Source: Nemania diffusa (taxonomy: Eukaryota; Ascomycota; Sordariomycetes; Xylariales; Xylariaceae). Taken from it: 64,000 nt of DNA. Below are positions 40,476-55,000 of this stretch, piece by piece. Under the pieces are notes generated by a model. It was not told where the DNA came from, ran no database searches, and saw nothing but the letters and a program-made list of their open reading frames with translations. The position numbers were made by a program, and so were the translations under genes. The DNA is taken from NCBI GenBank assembly GCA_038501195.1, contig JBBPUQ010000006.1, positions 3,906,001-3,970,000 of the forward strand. The letters run 5' to 3'. Every line of letters begins with the position of its first letter. Position 1 is the stretch's first letter.

Positions 40476-41555
40476 TTACCACGGCTGTATCATGTCTCTC
40501 CGAATGACCTTGCCCTCGTCCTGATCCCGCTTGCCTTCCACAACATCCTTGAGGAAGTGCCCGCCAATTGAGGGGTCCAACGCGCCCATCTACGACAGGG
40601 TTAGTATCCCAACAACTTCGCCGTCTGTCAGTACTCACCTTCTTGAGCTTCTCCGCTCCGGCTCCGCCCAGGCCGGTCGCCAGGAATCCGGGAGAGACGG
40701 CCCAGACCTTCACGCCGTCGTTCAGGAGGGTCCGGCGCCACTCGCGCATGAGCATGTTGAGCCCCGTCTTGGAGCTGCGGTACGACGTGGTGTTCAGGCC
40801 GACGATCTGCTTCGGCCAGCCGGCGGCTGGGGGCGTGTTGATCCGGGCCAGCGTGGGCGTGGCGAAGCTCTCGGTCTCGGTGAGCGTCGACGTGCCGCTC
40901 GCGATGAAGATCAGGCGCGGGTCCGACGACTTCAGCAGCAGCGGCACGGCTAGTGTCGTTAGGATGTGCGTGCCGGTGACGTTGATGTTCCACGACGCGT
41001 TGAAGCCGTCCCGCATCGACATCCGCCCCGCCGCCATCTCGTTGTCGAAGCTCGCGCCGCCGTTGTTGATCAGCACGTCCAGACGCCCGTGTTTGGACGT
41101 CACCTCCTCCACGGCCTGAGAGAGCGACTTGTCGGACTCTAGGTCTACTTGCAATGTGCTAAGCGATGAAGCTGTCTGCGGATATTGCTTCTTCAACTCA
41201 GCAACTGTAATAGTAGGGTTAGGATTGTTAAGTTCTTAGAGGTACATGCCAAGTGTATGAGCTCAGCCCCTCAAACGTCTCCTGCTAGGAGCGCCATATT
41301 TTCTAGCAATGGCTAGTAAGAGTGGTGAGATCTCAGATGCCACTCACTAGCATTCTCGCCCTTTGAGATTGTCCGACATCCCATGATGATCTTGTAGGGT
41401 TTGGGGCCCTGACAAAGCGCCTTGATGGCCTCCAAGCCGAGGCCAGTGTTCCCTACATTGACCGTGAGTTTTTTCTTTTTTTTTTTGACCGAGGGTCAGA
41501 TAAGTGCATGCTACTTACCGCCTGTGATCAGGAGTATCCTCTTTGCGGCCGCCAT
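40476..41555 (-). CDS. short-chain dehydrogenase/reductase (SDR)
   Basis: Four exons (minus): 41555-41519, 41452-41348, 41204-40639, 40589-40476; introns 66, 143 and 49 bp; 273 aa. Classical SDR marks: cofactor motif TGGNTGLG (11-18, split by the first intron), R39 after the second beta strand, which favours NADP(H), NNGG (about 94-97, a variant of the usual NNAG), catalytic Ser in IFIASGTST (about 150) and YRSSK (Y189, K193), then VSPGFLATGLGG. Short exon 1, split Rossmann motif and tail MIQPW match the carbonyl-reductase-like SDRs of fungi. Substrate cannot be inferred. Exon 3 is GC-rich. The start codon lies only about 350 bp from the edge of the AT-rich block, making this the last gene before it. 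The first intron contains an interrupted T run. Confidence 0.9.
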
Positions 41556-41908
41556 GATGATTTTATGTTCGCGTTGAGCGTAAAGAGGTACTCAATCTAT
41601 CGCAGGTCAGGCAAAGGATGAGGCATAATCTCACGAAGCTCACATAATAAGCGAGATTCAGGATATTATATACCGAGACACATGAGGAAATGCCCTACGC
41701 CACCTCGTGATTCCAGCAGGTGTTATTGGTCAATAGGGGAATCATCATTTTCAGCTAGCAAACAATCTGCCCATTTTGTAAGAGGTCAACGCCGCAGATA
41801 GTTAAATCCGAGAGCGAGTGCGTTAATAGACCTCTCTTACGGTCGCCCACAGGGCTTACTGTCTCATAATTCAATTTGGTAACTACGCCGATACCACTAG
41901 GGCCCACC
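41556..41908. promoter_or_regulatory. upstream region of the SDR gene, next to the AT block
   Basis: About 350 bp of ordinary composition containing the SDR gene's presumed promoter. It ends at ACTAGGGCCCACC and T runs where the AT-rich block begins. No defined binding site identified. Confidence 0.4.
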
Positions 41909-42118
41909 TTTTTTTTCCACTTTTTTTTTTAAATCAAACTTACAACTTAACCTTTTACAATTATTTTTTCAATTTAGCAATAATTTATTTAAACTTTTAT
42001 ATAAATTAACATATATATAGTTAATTTAATTATATTTTAAAATAACTATATAAATTAAGCATAGTTTTTTTAAATTAAATTTGTTATATATAATTTATAA
42101 ATATACTAGTTTTATACT

Positions 42119-42150
42119 AAAGGCCCCTTGGGGTCAAGGGCAAAGAAGCC
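42119..42150. repeat. GC-richer remnant with short hairpin at the AT-block edge
   Basis: An island containing GGCCCC-TT-GGGGTC, able to form a six-pair stem with a two-base loop, about 200 bp inside the AT block. It may be a less mutated end of an old repeat. Nothing else identifies it. Confidence 0.4.
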
Positions 42151-42181
42151 TTCGTTTTTAAGAGCTATATACATAAACTAT

Positions 42182-42226
42182 ACAGGCCACACAGCCTATA
42201 CAGCCCACACAGCCCACACAGCCCAC
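42182..42226. repeat. 9-bp minisatellite, unit ACAGCCCAC
   Basis: Five tandem 9-bp units: ACAGGCCAC, ACAGCCTAT and three identical ACAGCCCAC. It is the most GC-rich piece of the block. Confidence 0.9.
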
Positions 42227-45200
42227 ATACAAACCCTTAACAAGCTATAAAAAACAAAAGCAGCTTTTACTTTTAGCTTCTTTTTTACTAACTATATATT
42301 CTACTACGTTTTAAATAAATAAGTTTATATTCTGTATAAAAAGTAACGCAGCTTTAAAATAAATCTTACTAAATAAATCTTAATAGATCTCTTTATTAGT
42401 TATATATAGTGCAGCATTTATATATAGCTATAAATTAAATAAAGCCTATATATACAACTAGACCTTAGATCTTTAAGCTTAATATAGGTTTTTTTTTCTA
42501 TTAAATCTACATTTTACTTTTTATTACTACTTTATTTAATTACTTTTAACTGCATTTATTATCTATTTACTTTTTTACTTTTTTACTTATATATATGCAT
42601 TATTTATTCAATTTAACTTTTTTGTTTTATACTACAAATATATACTTTTTATTCAGTTCAACTTTTTTGTTTTGTACTATAGATCTATACTTTTGATCCA
42701 GTTCAATTAAATCTTGTTGTTTTATTTTCTAAATCTACTCTGCTTATAAAATAAACTAAAAACGTTAAAAAGTACTTTCTGCAGTTATATATAATAACTG
42801 TAGTTTAATATATCAAATTAACAACAAAGTTTTAACTATTAATTAAAATTATTATTATATTTAAAAAATTATAATATTTGTTATTTATTAATAAAACTTT
42901 TCTAATTTTATTAGCAATATAAGCTTATATTTTTATTATGTTTAAATTTTACGATTTAATTTTTATTTTATTTAGTTTTACTGATTATATAATGTTTTAA
43001 ATATTATATTGCTTTGCTATTATTTTTAAAGTTTATAGCTTTATTATTAATTTTATTACTGTTTATTTTTATAACAATTATAATATTACTATTAATGTTA
43101 TTACTGTATACTTAAATGTTTAAACAGTTACTTATTGCTTAAAATTAAAAGTTTAATAATATAATATTTAACTAGCTTTATTTTTTAGCTAGTTTTTAAC
43201 TGCTTTTTTTAATTAAAAAAACAAATTTGTTGCAAATTTTTATTATGTTTGTTTTTTTATATTTACTAATCGTATATTAACTTAAACATAGTTGTATATT
43301 AAATAATTTATATATTAGTTGAGCAAATATTTTAGTTTATGTTCTGTTATATACTTTCGTTTTAAAATTTCCGATTTTTTTATATTTAGTGCTTAAATAA
43401 AACATTATAATTTAAAAAAATTTAATTTAGTAGATTTTATCTATTGTTTTTTTTGGAAATTTTAAATTTTTGTAATATACTTAAACTAACATAATAAAGT
43501 TTTCAAAAACTATATAACACTTGTTTTTTGTTATCGCTATTTTTTAAATATTAATAAATATAATATCGATTAAGTTAATTTTATATTATAATTTTAAAAC
43601 AATATAAATTTGAAGTTATTTGCTATAAAATTGCAAAAAAATAGCAAAAACTAGTTTAGTTCAAAAGTATTGCTAGCTTAATATATTAGCTAAAAATTAA
43701 CTAACTAAATAAATTAGTTGCATTTTTTACTTTGAAGCTTTTTTTTAAACAAATAGTTATAAACAATATTATAAATCAAATATTATTATAATTATATTGT
43801 AAATATTGCTGCAGTTAAACAACTAGTTTATTTAAAGCTTTTAGTAATAAATAAGTATTTTTTAAATAGTTAATTAAACTTAAAACTTATAATATTTAAA
43901 AAGTTATTACTATATATAACACTATATATAATATTATATAGTAATATTTGTAGTTATAAAAAATCTTGCTTAACAAATAAATAACTTAGCTGTAGCGCTT
44001 TTTATTAATAAAACAAGTTATATAATAGCTTTTTTTTTGTTTTTTTTATATTAATCGCAAAAAATCGATTAATTAACTAACTTATTTGTTTTATTTGTTT
44101 ATATTAATTAAGTTAATTTTTAATTTAACTTTAGTAATTAAACTTAAATAATACTTATAAATATAAAACAAACGTTTTATTTAACTATATAGTTACAAAG
44201 TTTTATTTATTAAGTTGAAAATAATATATATTTTATTATTTTAGCTTTTATATTTTAATAATTTTTTATAGTTTAATAATAAAAACATTGCATATAAAAT
44301 AGCAACTTATTGATTTTTTTTTGTTTTGTTATATTATTTGAAAATTAGCTTTCTGAGTTTTTTATTCTGCTTTTTTATTTTTAACTAATTTAGCACTTTA
44401 TAGTATTTCTTATATTCGCTATAATATTTTTTAAAAATATATAGGTTTAAAACTTTAGTATTTAAGCTTATAAAACTTTCAAAAATACTACAAGCTATAA
44501 AATATATCAAACTAAATAACTAAATACTAATAAAATTACTAAAGCTAGAATAAACAATTTTTTAATTAAAAAGCAAACTAAAAACTGTAGTATATTAGTT
44601 GTTATAATATTTATAAAATCAGTTTTTAATATAAATTATTAAAGTGTTATTAAATAATAACTAGTTATTTTAACTAGCTATAGTTATTATAGCTATTATA
44701 TAATATATTTTATTTTTAATGTTTTATTTATTATATATAGTATCAAAAGTTTGTAAATATACTATTATACTATTTGTTTTTTTTTTAGTTATTATTACAA
44801 GCTACAATAGCTTTTATACTTTATTTGAAGTTTCTAGTACTTATTAACTTATTAATATTTAACAAAATATATTTTTATTAAATCTTTTAGCTAGTACAGT
44901 AAACTTTTTCAGCTTTTTAATAATTAAATTAAATAATATAATAATATTTAATAACTAATAAGTTTGTATAGTTTATAGCATTTATTGCTTTATTAGCAAC
45001 TTTTTAGTAGTATATTATAATATTAACTATATAAGCATTAATTAAAACAAACCTTTAAATATAGCTTTACTATTTGAACTTAAAAATATACTAACAACAA
45101 ATATAGCTTTATTAAAGCTTATTATATTTTTAAGCTTTTTTACATTAATATAAAACTTTGCTTAGTTTTATTAATTAAGTATTATTTATTTTTTAGTATT

Positions 45201-46580
45201 TTGCTTATTTTTTATTTTTTTATATATTACAAACTAACTAAAATTTAACAAATTATTTTTAATAAAAAAAGCACAAGCTAACTTTAAAATATAATATTTA
45301 CATATTTATATATTATATTAAAACAAACTTTTCTTTTTATGTTAATGTAGTATTAACTTACAACTTAATATATAAAATAAATAAAAAAAATTTTGCTTAA
45401 TATAATTATTTCAAGCTTTATTTTACAAAAAGTTTCAGTATATAACTATTTATTTAATTTAATTATATATTATTAAGTTTTAATAATTATAAAGCGCTGT
45501 TATATATATTAGTACTACAATATAGTTTAAATAGTTTATATTATTTTAAACTGCTATATTTAACAAAATAAAACAAAGCATAAAGTTTTTAATAAACATA
45601 GCTAAAAGCAGTAACATTGCATTTTTAAATAAAATAGCAAAATATATTCTAGCTTTAATTTTTTTAGTAAATAAATATTTATTTTTGTTTAATAAATTTA
45701 AGAAGTTATTTTTATATATATTTTAACTATATAATATAAAATATAAAATATAACAAAAAAACTGCTAATTTTTTTTATAGTTTAACTATATATAAATATT
45801 AATTAATAAAAGCGCTTTTAGTTTTTTTTTTTACTTAAAAAGATTTAAATGTAGCAAATAATACTTTTTAACTTTATGTTTGTTTTATTTATATATAATA
45901 TTATTAGTATTGTTTAATAATACATAAATTGTTAAATAGCTGCTTGTTTTTTTATTTATAAAACAAATATTTGTATTTTTGAAATTATTATTGCAACTTT
46001 GCAGAAATATCTAATTGTTTTGTTTTAATTTACATTTAATTTAATTTAAAACATTCTTGTTTATAGTGTAAATCTTGTTGCTTATTTTTTGTAAATTAAA
46101 CAAATTACTTAAGCTTTACTGATTTTAACTGTTGTTTTATTCTTTTAATAGTATAATTACTAGTAATAAAATTGCTACAATTATTTAAGTATAAATAAAA
46201 GTATATATAATAATGCTATTTAGTTAGCTATTATAAAAATAATATAATATATTATTATTATTTAAATATAGTATAGTAACTACTAATTAAATATTATAAT
46301 TATTTATTATTAGTTATAAAAAAAGAGCTAAAACTGCTATTTGTAATATGTTGCAACTAAAAAATATAATTTATACTAGCGGGAATATTTTAAAAAAAGA
46401 TTTAATAAGCAAAAAAAAGCTAAATAACAACAATAAAAGAAAAAACTAGTTTGTATTATATATAATATATACAATTTTAATATAAACAGTTAGTAATATA
46501 ATATATAAAGTAATAATATTTAAATATAAATTAGTTATATAAATTAAAAAGTTATAACAATTTAAATAAAGTTAATAATA

Positions 46581-46634
46581 ATTATAAAATAAGTAAAAAT
46601 TATAAAATAAATAAAAGTTATAAAATAAGTAAAT
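46581..46634. repeat. 18-bp tandem repeat (three units)
   Basis: Three 18-bp units differing at one or a few positions (first unit ATTATAAAATAAGTAAAA). The unit length is twice nine. Confidence 0.75.
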
Positions 46635-47330
46635 ATTAAAATAAGTTTTAATAATTTATTAAATCTAAATTGTTTTATAAATTTATAAATTATATATTTA
46701 AACTTTATTTAACTAATAAATATTATAATATAAATAGTATAAAAAATAAGCTTTGTAAATTAGTTTAGTTTATTAATTAATATTTAAATAAAGCTTTAAA
46801 ACTTATATTTTTTTTAAATATGTTATATTTATTGCTTTTTATTATATAATTTAACAAATTAAATCTTATTAAAAGTTACTGTTTTTTTTTTGCTTTGTTA
46901 TTATTTTTAATTAATTATAAACCTTCTGCAATTTTAAAATAAATTATTTTAAAAATAAATTTTATTTTTTTATTTAGTTTTATTAATTAAGTCGCTTTAT
47001 TTATATTAATATTATTATAATTTAATATTTAAATATTTAACAAATATATTGTTAACAATTTTAAAAACTTTTAGCTTATAAAATAATATAAAAATGTAGC
47101 AAAACTATCTATAAATCTATATATAGTAAAAGCATATATACAAAATACAAATTTATTTCTTGTATAAAAGAACTATAAAAAAGCTATAACTGCAATAAAA
47201 CACTAAATATCAAAAAAACAATTAAACTAATTAAAAAAAAACTTTAATATAGCTTTTAAAAAACAAGCTAATATTTATTAACTAGTTATAACTAAAGTTA
47301 AAAATTACTAATATATTTTTACTTTGTGTA

Positions 47331-47426
47331 TTAATTTTTATACTAATTTTTATATTAATTTTTATACTAATTTTTATATTAATTTTTATATTTATTTTTA
47401 TATTAATATTTATATTAATTTTTATA
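47331..47426. repeat. 12-bp minisatellite, unit TTAATTTTTATA
   Basis: Eight units of 12 bp with single substitutions (first base C instead of T in units 2 and 4, among others). Confidence 0.9.
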
Positions 47427-48856
47427 TTAATTTATTAGTTGCAAACTTTAAAAACATTTTAAACAATTTATAGCCAACTTTAATTTTAAACTTTTTAAGT
47501 TAAAACTATTTATTTGTACTTTTATATATATAAACTTTAATAATAAAAACGCCGGTTTTTTTAAAAATTGTAAAAACTAGCTTAAAATTATTAACATTTT
47601 TAAAAATTACTTTGATTATTTAACATATGTTACTAAAAACAATAAAACTAATAATATTTAATTTTAAAGTTTTTAAAAATATTTGTAAAATTATATATAT
47701 ACAATAGTTTTATTTTTAGTTAATAAAAATTGTTTTAAATTATTTGTTAAATAAAATATTTTTGTTTATAAAACAGTTTATAAAATATATTTATTATTAT
47801 TTTATTACTTTTAAATTAATATATTGCTAATTTATTTATAAATTATTTAACTGTAGTAGCTTTAGCTAAATATTTTTAACTTAAACTATATATATTAAAA
47901 GCATACAATAAACAGTATATATAATAACATTATTTTATATATCGAATAGTTTATTTAAAACTTTTAACTTTTTCAGCAGTTTTTTAAAAAAAATTGTATA
48001 AAAAAACTTTGTTATATAAATTTAAATTAGTATAAAAATTAATATAAATAGCTAATTTATTAAAAAAAAAAATACTTTGTTTATTATATATAAAAAAAAG
48101 CTATAACTAATATATTAAAAAGTTTTTTTTATAAAATCAAAATTTTTTACTTATATCTGCATTATTTTTATTATTTAATTTGTAACATTATAAAAACAAA
48201 TAACACTAGTATAAAAATTAAAGCTTTGTTTAATTATTTTAGCTTTTTTAGTTTTAATATTGTTAAATTTTATATATTTTTTAATATAAAAAAAAAACAT
48301 TTTTTGTATATATTTATTAATGCTTGCTTTAAAAATATTAGAAAATAAAAATCGCGTTTTTTTAATGCTACAACAAAATATATATCATTTTATTAACAAT
48401 TTATATAAGTTTTTTTACTGTTTAATATTAGTATTATATTAATTTTGTATTTTTTTTTAGCTATAAAAAGTTATAATTTTTAAAATATTGCTATTTATAT
48501 TATATAATATTTTTTTAAAACAACAAATTAAATTTATTTTTTTATTTTAGTATATTAACTATATTTAATATATTATAAAAAATTATTAGCTTTAAATATT
48601 TTATTAAAAATGTTAATATTAAAAAAAATAAATATTTATTTGTTTTTAGCACTAGTTGTTTTTAAAGCGTTAATATATAAAACTTTTTTTATAATTTCGA
48701 TAATGTTACTTTTTTAAGTTATATTATAGCTGCTTAAGTTTTTGATTTGTTTTATTTTTTAAAAACTTCTTTTTAAATCTTTAGAATTTTTCAAAAAAAA
48801 AAACATACTATTATAAAGTTTAATTATTAAACTTTTGCTTTATAGTTTTATTTACA

Positions 48857-48904
48857 TATAAATTAATATATAAATTAATATATAAATTAATATATAAATT
48901 AATA
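48857..48904. repeat. 12-bp minisatellite, unit TATAAATTAATA
   Basis: Four perfect 12-bp units in tandem. Confidence 0.9.
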
Positions 48905-51900
48905 TAGCTATTAATTTATATATATTTATTAAATATTTTTTATATTTTTTAAATATTAAAACTTATTATTTATAGCTACTTAACTAAACAAAAAGTTTAT
49001 TTTAAATTTTATTAAATAAACTTAATTGTTAAATTAAAATTTAATACAGCTAAACTTTTAAATATTATAAACTAAAAATATTAAATACTATATATAGTAA
49101 TTGTTTATTTAACTAGTTTAGCTAATTTGCTTATTTAATAAAAATTTAATTATTTATATTGTTTACATTTAAAAAGATTTACTATATATTAAAAAGTTTG
49201 TTAAATAGCTTTTTTATAGTTGTTTTTGAAACAGTATACTGCTTGTTTTCAAACTAACTAGTTTAAAACTAAATTTTTTTTAACTAAAACAAATAAACAA
49301 AATAGCTATTATTTAAAATAACTAAAATAATATATATATTAAAGTTTTTAATAATAAGCTGTTTTATTTTTTTAGTAAATAAAGTTTAATTTGCTAGTTT
49401 TAAGCTGTAAATAATATAAAAGAGCTTTTAGCTTATATAACGCTAGTTTTAAATTTAAACACTTTTGACTGTTTTATTTAATTTTGCAAAAGCAGAATAA
49501 TTATAAAAGATTTTATAAAAACATATATTTATACTAGTATAATTAACTTATTTATTAAATTTTTTATTGCTGTTTAAATTATACAATTTTATAAACTTTA
49601 TAAATTTATTATTAAATATATTAATAGATTTAAAAAAACTATTATAAAATATTAATATAAACTAGAACTTTTTAAAAATAAGTAAATAAAACTAGCTTAT
49701 TAGTTTAAAATATATAAAATATATATTATATATTAATTAAACAAGAAAATAATAAATTATTATATTATAATAAAAAAGTATATAGTTTTAACAACATAGA
49801 TTAGTTAATTATAAACTAAAGCATTAATTGAAAGCAATATATAAACTACTTGTAAACAAACCAGTTGTATATATAATGTATTAACTATTGTATAACTACG
49901 TAATAATAAATATATAACAAAACAGCGAAGCAGAACTAAAAACTAAAACAAACTTTTAGCAAAATATATAAACGATTTAGCAATAATAAACCTCGAAAAT
50001 AAGAAACAGTATAATAGTTTTGTAGTTATATATACAAATAAAAATAAACAAGTAATAAAATAATAAAGCTTTAAATATAAATAATAGATTAAAATATATA
50101 AAATTAGCTTTTGTTAAATAAGTAATAGTTAAGTTAGTAACTGTATTAAATAACTAGCAAATAAACTAGCAGGTAGAGCTATTAACAAGTTAGTAAAACT
50201 AAGTCAGTAAATATAACTATAAATTTTTAAAAGTTTTTGCAGTAAAATAGAATTGCATATTGTACTAAAAATTTAATTTAATAAATAGCTTTAACAAATA
50301 AAAAATTATTAACTAATTAATTATTAGTTGTATACTATTATTAATATTGTTATTTAAGCTTTAATATTTTAATACTTTAAATTATATTTATTTAATTTTA
50401 TATATTTGCTATACTATATATATTAAATATTAAAATTAAAAATATTTTAATAATTGAACTAAAATTTAGTATATTAGTTAAATTAATAAACGAAGCATTA
50501 TGTAAAAATAATATTAGCTTTTTTAGCTTTAACTTTTAACTCAATAATATAAATAACCTGATATAATTAGCTGCGGGACTACGAGCAAAAAACGCTATTT
50601 AATATTATATACTAAAGCCGAAGTACTGTATGTTATATATTTTATTTAGTACTTATAACACAGCAAACAATATAATTATTAACAGATCTAGTTGCTATAT
50701 AAAAAAGCTATAATATAAATATTTAGTAAATACTTAATATATACTTGTTATTATATGTACTTATTGCTAAATAGTATTATTTGTTAGCTATAGTGTATTA
50801 TGTTGTACAAAGTAAATAAATAGTATAATATTATTATTTAAAATAAGTTTTGCTAATTTTACTGTTACTTTAAAAAAAGCAACTTTATTAAACTAGTGCT
50901 ATGTTTAAATAGCTAACAGTATTAATATTAGTGTTCTAATATAATAAAATAAAAAAAAGTAAATAAAACACTTATATACTAAGAAACTTAAATCAACAGT
51001 AAATAATTAATATATAATATTTGTAATATTTAAACATGTATTATTAAACAAAACAGCGTTAACAATTGTATTAACTTAAATAACAAAGTAAAATATACAA
51101 AAGCTTGAAATATAAACTAGTTTTTTATTTATAAATTTACAACAAACAAAATCAGCTGTTTTTATAAAACAAGTAGCGCTTAACTAAAACTTTTGCTACT
51201 TATATTCTTGCACCACAAGTTATATAAAACAGCCAAAATCTTGCTATAATAGTTTATCGATACTAATATTCTTTATAATTAACTAATATTAAACCGTTTA
51301 TTTAATAATATTAATAAAATATTGTTTATAGTATTAAAAAACCGTTAGTAATATAAAAACTATATATTTTTGTAATTATTAAAAATAAAGTTAGTTTGTT
51401 AGCAATGTAAAAGCGCCGCTTTTTTGTAAGTACAAGTCATTATTATGATCTAACAAACTTTTCGATAACACGCTAAATGAACTAAGTAGTATATACAAGT
51501 ACAAGATTAATAGTAGTAAAAATCTAGTGTTTTAATATTGAATAGCTAAATAACTAAGTTTAAATTAGTATAAATATATACAAAAATAAAAAAAAAAGCA
51601 ATAAATATTTAAAATAAAGTAAAAAAACCTGCAATAGCTTTTTTAATTTATTTATAATAATAAATAGCTCTGTAGCTAGTATTAAATATATTAATCTATA
51701 AAAAGTTATAAAAGCAATAAAAATTTAGCTATATACCAAAAGTTTATAAGTAACAGTAATAAAAAGCAGCTTTTTTACTGTTTAGCTGCTTTACTACTTA
51801 CTTTTTTTAAAAGTTTAATTTTACAAAGCTTGTTTATAAAGCCTGCATTGTTAATTTATAGGGCTTACAAGGCTTATTTACAGAGTTTACAGAACCTGTT

Positions 51901-51980
51901 TTCTCTACACCTTTTTAAATATACTTTTTTAAATGTACTTTTTTTTATTACTAACTATATAGCGTACTTATACCGCTTAA

Positions 51981-52025
51981 TTTATATTATTTATACCACT
52001 TATACCATTTATACTATTTATACTA
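51981..52025. repeat. 9-bp minisatellite, unit TTTATACYA
   Basis: Five 9-bp units (TTTATATTA, TTTATACCA, CTTATACCA, TTTATACTA, TTTATACTA). The 68-codon open frame covering them is a by-product of the repeat period, not a gene. Confidence 0.85.
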
Positions 52026-55000
52026 CCTACTTTTAACCCTTTAAACTTACAAAATTTATTTACAACTTTTACTTTTTTTAAACTTTTTATTTAAACTAAT
52101 TTGTTTTATTTTATTAAATTTACGCTATATATATTTTTAAATCAAAAAGATTTAGTATATAAAGTATTTTTTTATTGTTATTTTTAAACTTTTTTTTACT
52201 ACTAATATTTTTTAAGTTATTTATATTAGCTTAAGTTGTTTAAATAGCTTTTTTATAACGCTGTACTAATTAAGCTTTTTTTTTTGTACTTATTTTAGCT
52301 TTAACTGTTTAAACTATAATAATTTTGTTAATAGTTTTAAAGTTTAAAAAATACAAAAGTATATAACTTATAAATTAATACATGCTATTTTTTCAAACAT
52401 ATAATTTATTTTATATACTTTTTATAAAACTAACTTTTATAAGCTTAATTATTTATAATGCTATAAAAGTATATATATTTATTATAGTTATATAGTTAAA
52501 GCTTTAAAGTTTAAAATAAGCTTTTGTAGCTGCAAAATTTAACTATTTAAACATATTTCGTATATTTTGCTAACATTAATAAATAACTTTTAACATTAAT
52601 AAATTATTAACTATTAGTTTATAGTTTTTTGCTATAGCTGTTTTATTAACTTTATTTTTTATTTAAAGCTTTTTTTTTAACTTTTGCTACTTATTTATAT
52701 ATATAAGTTGACTTATTTTTCTTAGCTTTAGCTTTTAGCTTTTTATTTTTAATTAACTTATTTTATCGACTTTTATAATTTGCTGCTTATAGTTATATAT
52801 TACTAATAGTTAATAGCTTATGCTTTTTTACAACTTTAGTTTTTTTTTTGTTTTTTTTTCAGCTTATTATATAATTATAAAAGCGCTTTGTTTTATTTTT
52901 TCCTTTTTTTCTATTAATTACTAACTTTATTAATATATAAACAAGTTTTTATATAACTTTTAAAACAAATAGAATAAAAAAAAGCTAGTTGTTTTTATAT
53001 ATTTTTAAACGCTATTTGAAATATTTATATACTTTTTTAATAACAGTACATTTATTAGCAACATTATAGCATTATTTTTTTTTAAGCTATCTTTTTTATT
53101 AACTAACTTTTTTTTGAATCGTTTTAATAAAAAAATCTGAAAAACTATAATATTATTATTGCTACTTTTTTTTTTATTTGTATTATATTGTTCTATTAAT
53201 ATATAACCCTATATACACTTCTTTTTTAAATCAGGCATTTAAAATAGTTAACTATTTAAAAGTTTTTTTATATATTAACTTTAATGTAGCTAAAAAGCCG
53301 TTTTTTATATAATCAACAGTTTTATTTTATATAACTAAAAATATTTTATTGCTTAAATAAGCTTTATATGCTTAAAAAATCTTTATATTTAACAGTTCAA
53401 GTTTATAAAATATATAATATAGCAGCAGAAAAACAATAATTGAAACTGCTTTAGCTTTTTTTTTTAAACTAGTACATTTTGTAGCTTTTATTAGTATTAA
53501 GTAATAAAAACTTTTTTTAGTTATAATTAACTAGTTTAGTATAATAATCAAAGTAGCTAAGCTAATTTAAAGCAATTAAGTTATTAATCCGCTTATTTTC
53601 TAAAAAGTAAATTAATATTATATCGTTTAAATTATTGCTATTAATTTTTTTAGATATTTGTATAGTTAAAATTATTACTTAATTAAGTATTATATTTTTG
53701 TTAATTAAAACTAGCTTAATAATAGTACTATGTATTTGAAAGTCTAGATTAATACACTGCAAGTTTTTTGTTTTACAACAAGTTTATACTGCAACACTGT
53801 TTATACAGCTTAAACAAACTTCTGTTTTATTTATATTAAGCAAATATTTTAGTGTTATTTTGTTAGCTTTATAACAAACTTACAAAATTTTATACTACAT
53901 TTTAAAGTTAATATAATTATTAATTAACTTTATTTGTAATAATTGCAGTTTTTTTTTTATTTGTTTAAATATATTATAATTTTTAGCTAAAAATTAACGA
54001 ATTTATTAATGTTGTATTTAATAAACTTTTTACTAATTAAAACAGTTAATTTTTAATATTTTGTTAATTGTACGCTACAAGCAGTAAAAGTTTATATAAG
54101 TGCTTTAAAAAACAAGTTGCTATATAGTACTATATCGGGCTATTTTTAATGAATTATTTACAACTTTATTATAACTACTGTTGTATCAACAGAAATAGTA
54201 ACTTTTATAGCAGCTTTTTTGTTTCTGCAATATAATGCATTAAAAGCTTGCGCAGCTGTTTTTATTTTTTTAAAATAGCTTTTTTAATACGTTTTTGCTA
54301 CTAGTAGTACTTTTACTTCAATAAAGTTAGAGTTATTAAAAAGCTGTACGCTTTAGACACTATGTACTGCTTGTTAACTAAACTGTAAGCTTACTAATAT
54401 AGCTATTAGTAAGTGTACACAGGTGTTTTTTAAAATAAATAAAATAACTAAAGGTTATTTTATAACGTAATGCTAAATATAACTAATTAATTAAAAAAAT
54501 TGAAAAAACAACTAAAATTGTACAACTTATATATAAAATTGTTATAAAAAATAAGTCAATATTTTTTATAATAATATTGCTTAACAAACTAGTATTTTAA
54601 TTAGAATTTGCATTTAAAAGCAATACTTGTTTTTTAGTAGCAATTTTATTTATTTGTAAGTTCTGCGTTTTAAAAGCTATTTATTAACCGAAGTACTAAT
54701 TTAAAATTTAAACATAAAAGTTGTACTATTTAGATCAAAAGCGCAATTACTTAGTAAAACTTGGACTAGTTTTTACATAAATAAACATTTTACTACTTAT
54801 ATTAATACACCTTATATTGCTACGTTTTAATTTTAAAAATAAAATCGTTTTTATGCTTTTTTTTTATTTTATTTTTATTATAATATATCTTTTACTAGCT
54901 TTGTTACAATTACTACTTATATAAAATAATAATATAAATATTTTCTTTTATAATAAATATAACTAACTTGTTTTGAAAAATATTACAACTTTTTTATTTT

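Noticed and set aside
40531..41119. plus-strand open frames of 140-183 codons
   Set aside because: They are antisense to the SDR gene's GC-rich third exon; the minus-strand frame carries all SDR motifs.
51830..52036. 68-codon open frame in the AT block
   Set aside because: It arises from the 9-bp minisatellite and AT-rich composition (Ile/Tyr/Thr/Leu only); there is no coding signature.
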